DNA of 54,928 nt from an uncultured Maricaulis sp. Its GTDB lineage: Bacteria > Pseudomonadota > Alphaproteobacteria > Caulobacterales > Maricaulaceae. Below the pieces are notes generated by a model. The model was not told where the DNA came from. It saw only the letters and a program-made list of their open reading frames with translations, and searched no databases. Location: assembly GCF_947259345.1 (NCBI RefSeq), contig NZ_CAMYLS010000017.1, positions 1-54,928 on the forward strand, written 5' to 3'. Position 1 is the first letter of the stretch. Every line of letters begins with the position of its first letter. Of the stretch, positions 1 to 8,912 are shown piece by piece. Made by a program: the position numbers and the translations under genes.

Positions 1-522
1 CTGGCCGGCGCCGTCGCCCAGGCCCAGGGCCCCGGTGGCCGCCATCACGGCGCTGACCGCCATGGCGGGCCCGGCGGTGGTGGCGCGCATCGCGCCATGA
101 TGACGCTGCGTGCGGCCGATGCCGATGGCGACAATTCCATCACGCGCGCCGAAGTCGACGCCCTGCGGGCGGAGATGTTCGCCTGGATGGACCGCAATTC
201 CGACGGTTATCTGGACCAGGCAGATGCCTCGCCGGTGCGCCAGCGCTTGCGGGCACGCCATGAAGCTGCACGCGCCGAACAAGGCGATGAGGATGATCGC
301 CGCGGACGTCGTGGCCATCGCCGTGGCGGGCGCGGCGGAGATGGTCCGGGCCGGCATATGGATGCCGACGAGGATGGTCGCATTTCGCGGGCCGAATATT
401 TGGAGAGCGAAAGCCGAATCTTCGCGCGGCTGGATACCGATGAGGATGGTGTGATCACGCCGGACGAGCTGGACGCCGCTGTGGAACGGCGACAGGATCG
501 CCGACATTGGTGGCGGAACTAG
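1..522 (+). CDS. Exported EF-hand protein (5' end outside window)
   Basis: The frame is open to the left edge, so the start lies outside. The first visible residues (LAGAVAQAQ) look like the end of a Sec signal peptide, implying export. Four EF-hand-like Ca2+ loops follow: DADGDNSITRAE, DRNSDGYLDQAD, DADEDGRISRAE and DTDEDGVITPDE, with acidic or Asn residues at positions 1, 3 and 5. A Gly/His-rich stretch precedes loop 1 and an Arg/Gly-rich stretch separates loops 2 and 3. EF-hand loops are established Ca2+ ligands; a role as a periplasmic Ca2+ or metal sensor or buffer is inference. It lies directly before an ECF sigma operon on the same strand, so it may belong to that regulatory unit. Confidence 0.85.
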   Translation: MAGAVAQAQGPGGRHHGADRHGGPGGGGAHRAMMTLRAADADGDNSITRAEVDALRAEMFAWMDRNSDGYLDQADASPVRQRLRARHEAARAEQGDEDDRRGRRGHRRGGRGGDGPGRHMDADEDGRISRAEYLESESRIFARLDTDEDGVITPDELDAAVERRQDRRHWWRN

Positions 523-551
523 CCGCTTCGCTGATGTTTGACGGGCACGGC

Positions 552-1229
552 ATGACGACAGCTGAACCGGCGGATGCCGGGCCCATGTCCGGCCGTGTCC
601 GCAAACGGCCGCAATCCGCGACATCGGCACCGGTCGATGTCCGGGCTGCGGAAGACAGGCTCATGGCGCGTATCGGCGCGGGCGACCGTGACGCGGCGCG
701 CGAGCTGATGGCGGCCAATCTGTCGCGGGTTCTCGGCTTGGCCCGCCGCACCTTGGGCGATGCCGTGGAGGCCGAAGATATCGCCCAGGAAACATTTCTG
801 CGCATCTGGAAGGCCGCGGGCCGCTGGCAATCCGGTCAGGCCCGCGTCTCCAGCTGGGTCTGTCGGATCGCCCTCAATCTCTGCTATGACCGTCTGCGCA
901 AGCGGCGCGAAGTCCTGACGGACTCTGTGCCGGAACAGGCGGATGCCAGTCCCGGCCAGGACCGGCGCATGGAACAGGCAGAAAGCGGCCATCGTGTCGC
1001 TGACGCGGTGGCCCGGCTGCCGGACCGGCAGCGCCAGGCCCTGGAACTGGTCCATTTCCAGGAGCTGAGCAATATCGAGGCGGCCGCGATCATGTCGGTC
1101 AGCGTTGATGCGCTCGAATCCCTGCTGGCGCGCGGTCGGCGCAAGCTCAAGGCCTTGCTCCTGGGCGATGCGCGCGATCTGATAGCCAGTTATGAAGAGG
1201 GCGGCGATGCCCGCTACGGTGATGAATGA
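552..1229 (+). CDS. ECF-type RNA polymerase sigma factor
   Basis: About 225 residues. Sigma region 2 is recognisable around residues 35-105 (core-binding helix with EAEDIAQETFLRIWK, then WVCRIALNLCYDRLRKRRE). Region 4 lies in the C-terminal third (ARLPDRQRQALELVHFQEL and a helix-turn-helix ending in LLARGRRKLKALL). There is no region 1 or 3, as expected for the ECF group. The start is uncertain: ATG at 552 gives a natural N-terminus (MTTAEPADAG), but ATG at 534 or 585 and TTG at 507 are in frame and none has a strong ribosome site. The stop overlaps the next gene's ATG (ATGA), indicating translational coupling with a probable anti-sigma factor. Confidence 0.93.
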   Translation: MTTAEPADAGPMSGRVRKRPQSATSAPVDVRAAEDRLMARIGAGDRDAARELMAANLSRVLGLARRTLGDAVEAEDIAQETFLRIWKAAGRWQSGQARVSSWVCRIALNLCYDRLRKRREVLTDSVPEQADASPGQDRRMEQAESGHRVADAVARLPDRQRQALELVHFQELSNIEAAAIMSVSVDALESLLARGRRKLKALLLGDARDLIASYEEGGDARYGDE

Positions 1230-1636
1230 TGACTGAGCACCGCTTTTTCCAGATTCTCGAAGCCTATGGCACCGATCCGGCCCGTTGGCCGGCTGATGAG
1301 CGCGCCGCGGCCGAGGCCTTTGCACGCGCACACGCCGAGCAGGCCGGGGCCGTGATGCGCGCGGAAAGCGCGCTGGATGATCTGCTCGATCAGCTGGCCG
1401 AACCGGCGCGGGACAATGCATTCCTCGAGCGTCGACTGCTGGCCGGACTGCCTGTGCCGGCAGCCTCGCGCTGGATGGCCCCGACTGCGCTGGCGGCTGC
1501 GCTCCTTCTGGGGGTCTGCCTGGGATTTGCCAGTGGCGCGCTCACGGGCGATTACAGCACCGATGATGTGCTCTATGCCGATGCCTTCACAGGCTATGAA
1601 GAGGACTGGGTCGAGTGGCTGGGAGAGGACGCATGA
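1226..1636 (+). CDS. Small membrane protein, probable anti-sigma factor
   Basis: 136 residues. An acidic N-terminal cytoplasmic region begins TEHRFFQILEAYGTDPARWP, a pattern I recognise from uncharacterised alphaproteobacterial proteins encoded next to ECF sigma genes. One transmembrane helix follows near residues 88-108 (ALAAALLLGVCLGFASG) and then a short acidic periplasmic tail. It overlaps the sigma gene by ATGA upstream and the periplasmic-sensor gene by ATGA downstream. Size, single membrane span and coupling fit an anti-sigma factor that holds the upstream sigma at the membrane; no zinc-binding HxxxCxxC motif is visible, so it is not a classical ZAS protein. Function is inferred from context. 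Confidence 0.8.
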   Translation: MMTEHRFFQILEAYGTDPARWPADERAAAEAFARAHAEQAGAVMRAESALDDLLDQLAEPARDNAFLERRLLAGLPVPAASRWMAPTALAAALLLGVCLGFASGALTGDYSTDDVLYADAFTGYEEDWVEWLGEDA

Positions 1637-2178
1637 GGCCGGGCCTTCCTTGGATTATCGCCCTGATCGGCTCGGTGCTGATCAATGGCGCGCTTGTCGG
1701 CTATCTGGTTCACAGCACGTCTGACGGTCCGGAGTGGCGTGTGCGGGCGCCGGGGTCTGTCGGCCACCATGCGCGCGGCGATCGTCCAGGGCGCGGCGGT
1801 TTTGACCTGCGCGGCTTTGTGGAGGCCCTGCCGGAGGCCAGCCGTCAGGAAGCCCGCGAGCGCCTGCGGGCCGACTTTGACGAAATGCGTGGTCTGGCCC
1901 GGGACGGGCGGGCGGCACGTCGTGAGCTGGATGCGCTTCTTGTGGCCGAAGAGTTCGACACCGAGGCGGTTGCCGCGGCGATGGCGCAGCTTCGCGACAC
2001 CCAGCGCGAGGTCGAGGCGCGGATCGAGGCCATCGTCCTCGATGTTGTCGCAGATCTGGATGCCGAGACCCGGACCGCTGCCCTGCAGGCCGGCCGGGAG
2101 CGGATGGGGCGGCGAGGGCCGCCACCGGACGGACATCGTCATCGTCGGCCGCAGGACGGCCCGCCGACGCGCGACTAG
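1633..2178 (+). CDS. Periplasmic metal-resistance/heavy-metal sensor-like protein
   Basis: 181 residues. The N-terminal signal anchor (WIIALIGSVLINGALVGYLV) precedes a periplasmic, helical, Arg/Glu-rich domain with the layout of the Metal_resist/CpxP/CnrX-like families (FVEALPEASRQEARERLRAD, then a long amphipathic helix). The C-terminus is rich in His, Arg and Pro (HRHRR), suggesting metal binding. I chose the ATG that overlaps the upstream stop and follows GGGAGAGGAC, a good ribosome site. Third gene of the ECF sigma cluster; by analogy with CnrX-type systems it could pass a periplasmic metal or envelope signal to the anti-sigma factor. The sensor role is inference. Confidence 0.75.
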   Translation: MRPGLPWIIALIGSVLINGALVGYLVHSTSDGPEWRVRAPGSVGHHARGDRPGRGGFDLRGFVEALPEASRQEARERLRADFDEMRGLARDGRAARRELDALLVAEEFDTEAVAAAMAQLRDTQREVEARIEAIVLDVVADLDAETRTAALQAGRERMGRRGPPPDGHRHRRPQDGPPTRD

Positions 2179-2184
2179 CCGCGT

Positions 2185-4941
2185 CTATTCACCGGCCGCG
2201 AAGCGGGGCGGGTTGTCGCCATCGACGAATTCATCATCGGCATCGAAACCGTCATCGATCGGCAGTGCCGGTGACTGGCCGAGCGGTGCATGCGCATCGA
2301 ACGCGGCCTCTGCATCGTCCATGTCCAGCTCCAGCGCGTCTGCGAGGGCGGCCTCGTCGGCGCCGTCATCATTCGCATCGCGTGTGATGGGTTGATCCTG
2401 GCTGATGGGCAGGACGATGGAGACGGTGGTGCCTTCGCCCAGGGTCGAGTCGATCGACAGCGTCCCGCCGTGCAGCTCGATCAGGGATTTGGACAGGGCG
2501 AGGCCGAGGCCGGACCCCTGGAAGCTCTTGGAATGCTGGCTCTCGATCTGTTCGAAGGGCCGGCCAAGACGGGGCAGGTCGTCCTTGGCGATACCGATGC
2601 CGGTGTCGGAGACCTGAAAGGCGACGCCGAGGCCGGACAGGAAGCCGCGCACCGTGACCCGGCCACCTTCCGGCGTGAATTTCACCGCGTTGGAGACCAG
2701 ATTGATCATGATCTGCTTGAAGGCGCGCGGATCAACCTCGATTTCGGGCAGGTCGGAGACATCGGCACGCAGCTGGAGACGTTTCTCCTCGGCACGGCCA
2801 CGGACGATGCGAATGCTCTGCTCGACGAGCTCGCTGGCATCGGTCGGCTCGGGCTGGAGCTGCATCTTGCCGGCCTCGATCTTGGACATGTCGAGAATGT
2901 CGTTGATCAGTTCCAGCAGATGTTTGCCCGAGGACAGGATGTCCTTCATGTAGCCGACATAGCGATCATCGCCGAGCGGGCCGAACATTTCCTGCATCAT
3001 GATTTCGGAGAAGCCGTTGATGGCGTTGAGCGGCGTACGCAGCTCGTGGCTCATATTGGCGAGGAATTCCGACTTGGAGCGATTGGCTTCCTCGGCCCGG
3101 ATCTTCTCTTCTTCATACTTTCGGGCCAGGTCCGCGATGCGGGCCTGGGAGCGCTTGACGTCGTCGACCGTCTTGCGGAGCTGGCTCTCATTCTCGGTGA
3201 GGGCGGCTTCATGATGCTTGAGGTCGGTAATGTCGGCGCCCACCGACACCAGGCCGCCATCGGCAGTCGGGCGGTCGGAATAGTGCAGCCAGCGACCATT
3301 CGAGAGCTCGATCTCATAGGCTGCCTTGCCCTCGGTTCCGCCATGCACGGTCTTGATTGCCCGCGAGGCCGCTTGCTCGACCGCATCATAGCTCATGCCC
3401 GGCTTGAGCATGCCTTCGGCAAAATCGAACAAGTCCCGGAATTTGCGATTCCACAGGACGAGCCGCTGTCGGCTGTCCCAGAGCACAAAGCTTTCCGACA
3501 TCGATTCGAGGGCGGCGCGCAGGCGGCTTTCAGCCGCAGCGACGCGGGCCTGGGCACCCTTGCGATCCGTCACATCGATGGCGACGCCGACAATCCGGGT
3601 ATGGCTGGCTTCTCCACCGGGCAGGATGCGGCCGCGCATTTGCAGCCAGACGGGTGAGCGGGCGGCGAGGGCTTCATGATCGACTTCGGCGCCGGCCGGG
3701 GCGCCACGCATCGCCGCGCGCAGGCGCTCGCGGTCGGGCTTGGAGAAGAGCTGCAGGAATTGCTGGCCGGTGCATTCGGTCGCCGCTTCCAGCCCCAGGA
3801 TACGGGCCAGTGAGTCGGTAATGAAGACCGTGTCGGCTTCCGGATTCCAGTCCCAGACACCGCAGCGCGCGCCTTCGATGGCGACCCGGAAACGCTGTTC
3901 ATTGTCCTCCAGCATCTGCCGGGTCGAGCGCAGGCGACCCATCTGCATGAAAACCAGGGCGCACAGGCCAAGTGCCACGAAGATCGGGGCGATGAACATC
4001 AGCCCGTAGAAGGAAATCGTCCGGTACCAGGCATTCTGGTTGATCCGCATGGCGCCCAGTGCATAGACGCGCAGCTCGGTGCCGGAAATCGGGGCGACCG
4101 CGAAAGTCACGCGTTCCTCGCCAAAGCGCGCATCGGATGTGGCCCCGCCGCCGCCGCTTGCCAGCGTATCGATGAAGGCAGGCTGCAGGCCGAAACGTTC
4201 GGCCAGCTGCGTGCCGGCGCGCGCGCTGGGCATGCGCGGGCGGATCGCCAGCATGCTGCCATCGGCATCGGCGAGCGCCACGACGCGATCATCGCCCCAG
4301 TCCGGCAGCGCGGTCTCGGCACTCAGCCGCGCCACGAAGGCGCCGACCGTGCCATCGCTCAGCGGGGTCGGGACGGCGAGCACAAGAAAGGCCTGATTGC
4401 CATTGACCTGGGCTGTCAGGCCCGATTGCGCATCGAGTGCGGCGCCGGCCAGATCTCGCAGGTTTTCGACCGCTTCGCCATTGGCGATGACCTGTCCGCC
4501 CGGCAGAAGGAGCGCGACGTCAGCGACGAGATCGGATTCAGCAATAGCGGCCAGGCGCGCATTGGCGAGGCTTTCAACCTCGCTTGCGCGAGCACTGCGC
4601 AAATCAGCGGCGGCAAAGGCCAGGGCGTAGCGAGCTTCGGCGATACGGGCGGTGACGCGTTCGGCAAGATAGCCGGCGGCATTGGCCTGAGATCGCTCCG
4701 CCTCGGTGATCAGGATCTCGCGCTCCTGCTGGATCTTCACCAGCAGGATGCCGCCATAGGCGAGGGTGAAGAGTACCATCGCCAGAATGATCCACATCGC
4801 ACCACTGCTGCGGCGTGATTTGCGGGGTGTTTCGTCCGGATCGCGGGCGTGACGATGCGATCCCCGTGACGGGGAGTTCGACGCCCTGTCCCGACCCTTG
4901 GCGGACCCGGACGAGCGGTGATCGAACCGCATCTGATTCAT
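2185..4941 (-). CDS. PAS-domain sensor histidine kinase
   Basis: 918 residues. Order: basic cytoplasmic N-terminus, transmembrane helix at about 49-71, a periplasmic sensing domain, a second transmembrane helix near 315-338 (YGLMFIAPIFVALGLCALVF), two PAS domains (about 345-470 and 480-600), a short coiled linker, HisKA with the phospho-acceptor His near 632 in NMSHELRTPLNA, and an HATPase domain with N-box NLVSNAVKFT, G1 DTGIGI and G2 GSGLGLALS. It ends in an acidic tail with no receiver domain. Last gene of a minus-strand unit behind a phosphodiesterase and a receiver protein, so it probably phosphorylates the neighbouring receiver. The ligand is unknown. Confidence 0.93.
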   Translation of the reverse strand: MNQMRFDHRSSGSAKGRDRASNSPSRGSHRHARDPDETPRKSRRSSGAMWIILAMVLFTLAYGGILLVKIQQEREILITEAERSQANAAGYLAERVTARIAEARYALAFAAADLRSARASEVESLANARLAAIAESDLVADVALLLPGGQVIANGEAVENLRDLAGAALDAQSGLTAQVNGNQAFLVLAVPTPLSDGTVGAFVARLSAETALPDWGDDRVVALADADGSMLAIRPRMPSARAGTQLAERFGLQPAFIDTLASGGGGATSDARFGEERVTFAVAPISGTELRVYALGAMRINQNAWYRTISFYGLMFIAPIFVALGLCALVFMQMGRLRSTRQMLEDNEQRFRVAIEGARCGVWDWNPEADTVFITDSLARILGLEAATECTGQQFLQLFSKPDRERLRAAMRGAPAGAEVDHEALAARSPVWLQMRGRILPGGEASHTRIVGVAIDVTDRKGAQARVAAAESRLRAALESMSESFVLWDSRQRLVLWNRKFRDLFDFAEGMLKPGMSYDAVEQAASRAIKTVHGGTEGKAAYEIELSNGRWLHYSDRPTADGGLVSVGADITDLKHHEAALTENESQLRKTVDDVKRSQARIADLARKYEEEKIRAEEANRSKSEFLANMSHELRTPLNAINGFSEIMMQEMFGPLGDDRYVGYMKDILSSGKHLLELINDILDMSKIEAGKMQLQPEPTDASELVEQSIRIVRGRAEEKRLQLRADVSDLPEIEVDPRAFKQIMINLVSNAVKFTPEGGRVTVRGFLSGLGVAFQVSDTGIGIAKDDLPRLGRPFEQIESQHSKSFQGSGLGLALSKSLIELHGGTLSIDSTLGEGTTVSIVLPISQDQPITRDANDDGADEAALADALELDMDDAEAAFDAHAPLGQSPALPIDDGFDADDEFVDGDNPPRFAAGE

Positions 4942-5010
4942 GATCTCAAACTAAGGTGCGTTCGCGGTCTGTGTCGACCGAACAACGCGGGCTTCCATTT
5001 GTCTTTTGGC

Positions 5011-5562
5011 TCAGCCTTCGCCGGAAGGCGGGGCATCGCCGGTTGCCTCGATATCGGCGCCGACTTTCTGGCGTGCCTTGCGGCGTTCCGGCCCCTTATA
5101 GGTGCCGCCATCGGGATTGGCACGACGGCGGTCCGGTCCAAAATAATTCCTGTTGCGGATGAAGGGGCGCGGTTCATTGATCACCGAGGCGATCTTGGAG
5201 AACATTTCCTTCGCCGTGACCGGCTTGCAGCAGAATTCCGTGACCCCGGCATCGCGAGCCAGCATCACTTTGGACTTCTCCGAATAGGCGCTGAGCATGA
5301 TGATCGGGACGAGCGGGTTCGGACTGTCATCGGCGGTCCGCACCAGGCGCACGAAGTCGAGACCATCCAGGATTTCCATCTGATAGTCAGTGATGATGAT
5401 GTCGACGGAATCGGATCGCACCAGGTCAAACGCATCGGCCGGGTCTTTGGACTCGAAAATCTGCTTGATTCCAAACCCGTGCAGAATGGTGCGCAGGATC
5501 GTCAGCATATAGCCGTTATCGTCGACGATCAGGACTCGTACACGGCTGAAATCTGCGGCCAT
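5011..5562 (-). CDS. Single-domain response regulator with FGPDRRR tail
   Basis: 183 residues. A CheY-like receiver fills about residues 8-125: acidic pair D14/D15, phospho-acceptor D59 (IITDYQM), switch residue S91 (IIMLSAYS) and K113 (CCKPV). There is no DNA-binding output domain. The basic tail carries YFGPDRRR and YKGPERR, a repeated motif I know from alphaproteobacterial receiver proteins but whose function is not settled. It lies 19 bp after the phosphodiesterase gene and 69 bp before the histidine kinase, in one operon. Most likely it is the kinase's phosphorylation partner and acts by protein contact. Confidence 0.92.
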   Translation of the reverse strand: MAADFSRVRVLIVDDNGYMLTILRTILHGFGIKQIFESKDPADAFDLVRSDSVDIIITDYQMEILDGLDFVRLVRTADDSPNPLVPIIMLSAYSEKSKVMLARDAGVTEFCCKPVTAKEMFSKIASVINEPRPFIRNRNYFGPDRRRANPDGGTYKGPERRKARQKVGADIEATGDAPPSGEG

Positions 5563-5581
5563 GGCTGCCTACCTCAACGCC

Positions 5582-7192
5582 TCACGCCGCGCGCGAGGCC
5601 TTCTTCTTCATATCCTTCAGTGAGCTTAGCGGCACAGGCTTACCGAAATAGTAACCCTGGCCGTAAGTCACACCGAAGCTCTTGAGCGCCTTGGCCTGGG
5701 CCTCGGTTTCGATCATTTCGGCGACCGTGGCGGCGCCCACACTGCGGCAGATATTGATCATGCCTTTCAGCAATGTCGCATCCCGTTTCGATTGCTCGAA
5801 ACGCTTGATATAGGAACCGTCGATCTTCACCACATCGGCCGGGAAATCGCGCAGATAGTGGAAGCCGGCCGAGCCTGCGCCGAAATCATCCAGGCAGACC
5901 TCGTGGCCCCGTTCGCGGATTTTCTGGATAATGGCGTTGGCGGACTTGATATTGTTCACGGCGGCGGTCTCGGTGAGCTCGAAACTCAGCCGTTTGCGAT
6001 CAATCTTCAGATCGGCCAGCTGCGCCAGGAAGCGCTTGCCCCAGGCCATGTTGGTCAGTGATTTGCCGGAGAGATTGACGGCCAGGGAGGGGCGATCGAA
6101 ATCATCGCGCAAAAAGCTCGCGGCGATATCCACCATCGCGGTGTCGATCTCGTAGATCAGCCCGGTGCTCTCGGCAAAGCCGACACTGTCCTGTACCGGG
6201 CTGCCGCCCGGCAGGCGCAGCAAGAGCTCGTAGTGGTGGATCTCACCGGTTGCCAGATCGACCACGGGCTGGGCGTGAGGTTCGATCACACGGCCTGCAA
6301 TCGTCGTCCGCAATTCGGACATGCGCCGCTCATTTTCGCGCATCATGACCTCGGCGGTTTCCTGCAGGCTGACAATATCCAGAACCCCGTCACATTGGGC
6401 GGCCTCATTGACGGCATGGAGGAAGGCCTGCACGGCGATGCCCGGCTCGATGTTGGGCGCGTCGCAAACCGAGTCGATCTGAACCTGTGCGTTGTGCAGG
6501 CCGGCATCGGCGAGGGCGCCCTCAATCTCTGTCTTGAGCAGATCAAGCTCGACCGACCGGCCATGAATCAGCGCCGTCCGCTCCTCGTCAACCTGCCGCG
6601 CGACGCCATCATCGCCGACAGCGAGCGCACAGGACGCCGCGATGGACTGGTGGATCGCTGCGGCACGATCCGGTCCGACGAGACGGTCCAGGGTATCCTC
6701 GGTGACCACACGCAGGACCGACATCGCCATGTCGAGGCCGGCAGAACGGGCTTTCGCGATGGCGTCTTCGGCCGCGCTTTCGAAGGCTTGCGGGTCAAGC
6801 TCGTCCGGCGCATGCATGGCTTCGTAGGACAGGCTCCAGCGAATGCGCTCGTCATCGCCCAGCATCCAGCCGGACAGGCGGCATTCGCGGCCCCCCACGG
6901 CCACCCGGACCGGCCCCAGGCGGCGTCCCGGCTTGAGCCGATGCATGATGGCCTGAAAGACCGGCCTGGACGTCCGGTCAAAACGCCTGGCCAACTCTTC
7001 TCCGGTTCCGGCCAGGGTCGGTTCACCCAGGGCGGCGATGGCGCCGGCCGCATAGGTGACACGCCCTTTGGGGTCGGTCTCGATGAGTATGTCTGCCGAA
7101 GCAAAGGCGAAGGAGAGAAAACGGTTGCGTTGTTCGACCAGCGACATGGGCAATCCAATCGTGTGCACAGACCGATGATTTTCGTCCGGCAA
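5582..7192 (-). CDS. EAL-domain c-di-GMP phosphodiesterase with N-terminal PAS
   Basis: 536 residues. The N-terminus resembles a PAS fold (ASADILIETDPKGRVTYAAG); the middle is helical and unassigned; a C-terminal EAL domain covers about 285-525. The signature reads YELLLRL rather than EALLR, keeping the metal-binding Glu. The other key positions look intact: AVNLSGKSL, FELTETA, CLDDFGAGSAGF, VKIDGSYIK, AEMIETEA and GQGYYFGKP. There is no GGDEF domain. Active hydrolysis of c-di-GMP is therefore expected. A shorter start (MSLVEQRNR, 15 codons later) is possible. First gene of the operon with the receiver and kinase, linking that signalling unit to c-di-GMP turnover. Confidence 0.9.
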   Translation of the reverse strand: MPDENHRSVHTIGLPMSLVEQRNRFLSFAFASADILIETDPKGRVTYAAGAIAALGEPTLAGTGEELARRFDRTSRPVFQAIMHRLKPGRRLGPVRVAVGGRECRLSGWMLGDDERIRWSLSYEAMHAPDELDPQAFESAAEDAIAKARSAGLDMAMSVLRVVTEDTLDRLVGPDRAAAIHQSIAASCALAVGDDGVARQVDEERTALIHGRSVELDLLKTEIEGALADAGLHNAQVQIDSVCDAPNIEPGIAVQAFLHAVNEAAQCDGVLDIVSLQETAEVMMRENERRMSELRTTIAGRVIEPHAQPVVDLATGEIHHYELLLRLPGGSPVQDSVGFAESTGLIYEIDTAMVDIAASFLRDDFDRPSLAVNLSGKSLTNMAWGKRFLAQLADLKIDRKRLSFELTETAAVNNIKSANAIIQKIRERGHEVCLDDFGAGSAGFHYLRDFPADVVKIDGSYIKRFEQSKRDATLLKGMINICRSVGAATVAEMIETEAQAKALKSFGVTYGQGYYFGKPVPLSSLKDMKKKASRAA

Positions 7193-7223
7193 TCGTTAGA
7201 ACGCCCTTAAAATTTTAGGTAAA

Positions 7224-7775
7224 TCAGGCTGCGCGCGACTCGGAGCGGCCATCACGCTTGGCAGGCTTGGTGTTCACGTCTTTCAGAACGCTCTCGGCGC
7301 GGCGCGAAAGCTCGGCCAGTGCGGGTGGTAATTCACCATCTTCGCCAGCCAGGGCTGCCAGATGCTCTGCAATCTCCAGCAGACGCGGACTGTTCGCGAG
7401 CAGGCGGGCCTGGGCCTCAATGCGGTGCGGATCGCGGTCATACTCCGCCGCCGGCACCCGCCAGCCACCCCAATCCATCGCCTCGGTGACCACGACGGGG
7501 AAAGTGCCGGGGAAGGGATGCCCGGCACAGTCCTCAATGGTCTGCCATTTATTCTTGGCCCGAAGGACGCGCCAATGACCGGCCTCGACATGATCGGCCT
7601 GTTCGGCCGACAGCTCCTCGGCGGTGAAATCGCGTCCAAGACCGCAATCATAAGCGACCCGGATCGGCTCTTCGACGTCCTTCACCCACTGCGGCTTGAC
7701 CTGCTCGACCAGCGCCCAGGTCCCGACCGGGCCGACAAAGACCCGCTGATGCTTGTGAAAGACTGCCTTGGCCAT
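7224..7775 (-). CDS. Conserved hypothetical protein
   Basis: 183 residues, function unknown. It begins MAKAVFHKHQRVFVGPVGTW and is predicted soluble, with no signal peptide or membrane helix. The N-terminal half is rich in Trp and aromatic residues (TWALVEQVKPQWVKDVEEP) and the C-terminal half is helical (IEAQARLLANSPRLLEIAEH). I recall similar uncharacterised proteins in Caulobacterales. The start is the ATG preceded by GGGAGAAGC; the upstream in-frame extension has no ribosome site. It stands 31 bp upstream of the phosphodiesterase gene on the same strand and may be cotranscribed with it. Confidence 0.75.
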   Translation of the reverse strand: MAKAVFHKHQRVFVGPVGTWALVEQVKPQWVKDVEEPIRVAYDCGLGRDFTAEELSAEQADHVEAGHWRVLRAKNKWQTIEDCAGHPFPGTFPVVVTEAMDWGGWRVPAAEYDRDPHRIEAQARLLANSPRLLEIAEHLAALAGEDGELPPALAELSRRAESVLKDVNTKPAKRDGRSESRAA

Positions 7776-7904
7776 GTCCGCTTCTCCCTCGCCACCCTCA
7801 CACAAACACAGTCCCGTTTAAACCGGGTGAACGGAACAGGTCGGATTTGAAAGATCGACGCTCCGGGCGCGTGTGCTGCGTTGCGATAAGCGCGCGCACA
7901 CGCT

Positions 7905-8912
7905 ATGTCGCCGGTCATGAACGCCAAGATGCCTTTTTCCCGCCGCCTCTCCGTGGCGCCGATGATGGACTGGACCGACCGGCATTGCCGGGCCTTTCAC
8001 CGTGTCCTGACGCGACGGGCATTGCTCTATACCGAGATGGCGGTCGACAAGGCGATCATTCATGGCGACACGGACCGCTTGATCGGTTTCAGCGCGCGCG
8101 AACATCCGGTTGCGATCCAGCTGGGCGGGTCTGATCCGCACGAGCTCGCGGCCGCGGCGAAAACCGCAGAGGCCTTCGGCTATTGCGAGATCAACCTCAA
8201 TGTCGGTTGCCCGTCCGACCGGGTCCAGTCGGGCCGTTTCGGGGCCTGTTTGATGCAGGAGCCGCGACTCGTCGCGGATTGCGTCGCGGCCATGGGGGAG
8301 GCGGTCACAATCCCGGTCACGGTGAAATGCCGGATCGGTGTCGAGGACCAGGAACCCGAAGAGGCGCTCTTCACTCTGGTCGACACGGTCGCTGCGCGTG
8401 GCGTGACCAGTTTCGCCGTGCATGCCCGAAAAGCCTGGTTGAAAGGTCTGAGCCCGAAGGAAAACCGCTCCGTGCCGCCGCTTGATTATGATCTGGTGCG
8501 CCGCCTCAAGGCCGAGCGGCCCGAGCTGGAAATCATCCTCAATGGCGGGTTGGCCGACCTTGATCACGCCCTCGCCGAGGCCGAGGCGCTGGATGGCGCC
8601 ATGATCGGCCGCGCCGCCTATCACACACCCTGGATTCTCGCCCGGGTCGACTCACAGATTTTCTCAGAGGCAGATCCGGTCGCGACGCGCTCGCAGGCGC
8701 TGGAAGCCTATCGGCCCTATATCGCGGCCCATCTGGACGCGGGCGGGCGCCTTCACGATGTCACGCGCCACATGCTCGGCCTTTATGCCGGCGAGCCGGG
8801 CGCGCGCCAATGGCGGCGCATCCTGTCGGAAAAGGCGCCGCGACGCGGTGCCGGCCTCGATGTGCTTGATGAAGCCCAGGCGGCCGTGTCGCCGCGAGAT
8901 GAGGCGGCCTGA
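7905..8912 (+). CDS. dusA: tRNA-dihydrouridine(20/20a) synthase DusA
   Basis: 335 residues, a full-length FMN-dependent TIM-barrel enzyme that reduces uridine in the tRNA D-loop. Diagnostic segments: SVAPMMDWTDRHCR near the N-terminus, the catalytic Cys at about 102 in NLNVGCPSDRVQSG, VKCRIGV, FAVHARKAWLKGLSPKENR and the flavin-binding LNGGLADL. The SPKENR element is typical of DusA rather than DusB or DusC. An ATG four codons downstream is an alternative start. The stop is followed immediately by the ATG of a TauE-type transporter, so the two are probably cotranscribed. Confidence 0.96.
   Translation: MSPVMNAKMPFSRRLSVAPMMDWTDRHCRAFHRVLTRRALLYTEMAVDKAIIHGDTDRLIGFSAREHPVAIQLGGSDPHELAAAAKTAEAFGYCEINLNVGCPSDRVQSGRFGACLMQEPRLVADCVAAMGEAVTIPVTVKCRIGVEDQEPEEALFTLVDTVAARGVTSFAVHARKAWLKGLSPKENRSVPPLDYDLVRRLKAERPELEIILNGGLADLDHALAEAEALDGAMIGRAAYHTPWILARVDSQIFSEADPVATRSQALEAYRPYIAAHLDAGGRLHDVTRHMLGLYAGEPGARQWRRILSEKAPRRGAGLDVLDEAQAAVSPRDEAA

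Noticed and set aside
2166-2185. GACGCG/CGCGTC hairpin at the convergent end of the ECF operon as a terminator
   Set aside because: The six-base stem with an eight-base loop and no T-run is too weak to call.
7200-7217. AT-rich TTAAAATTTTA stretch upstream of the phosphodiesterase gene as a CtrA or promoter site
   Set aside because: Spacing does not fit TTAA-N7-TTAA and no clear -35/-10 pair is present; probably just the AT-rich part of a promoter.
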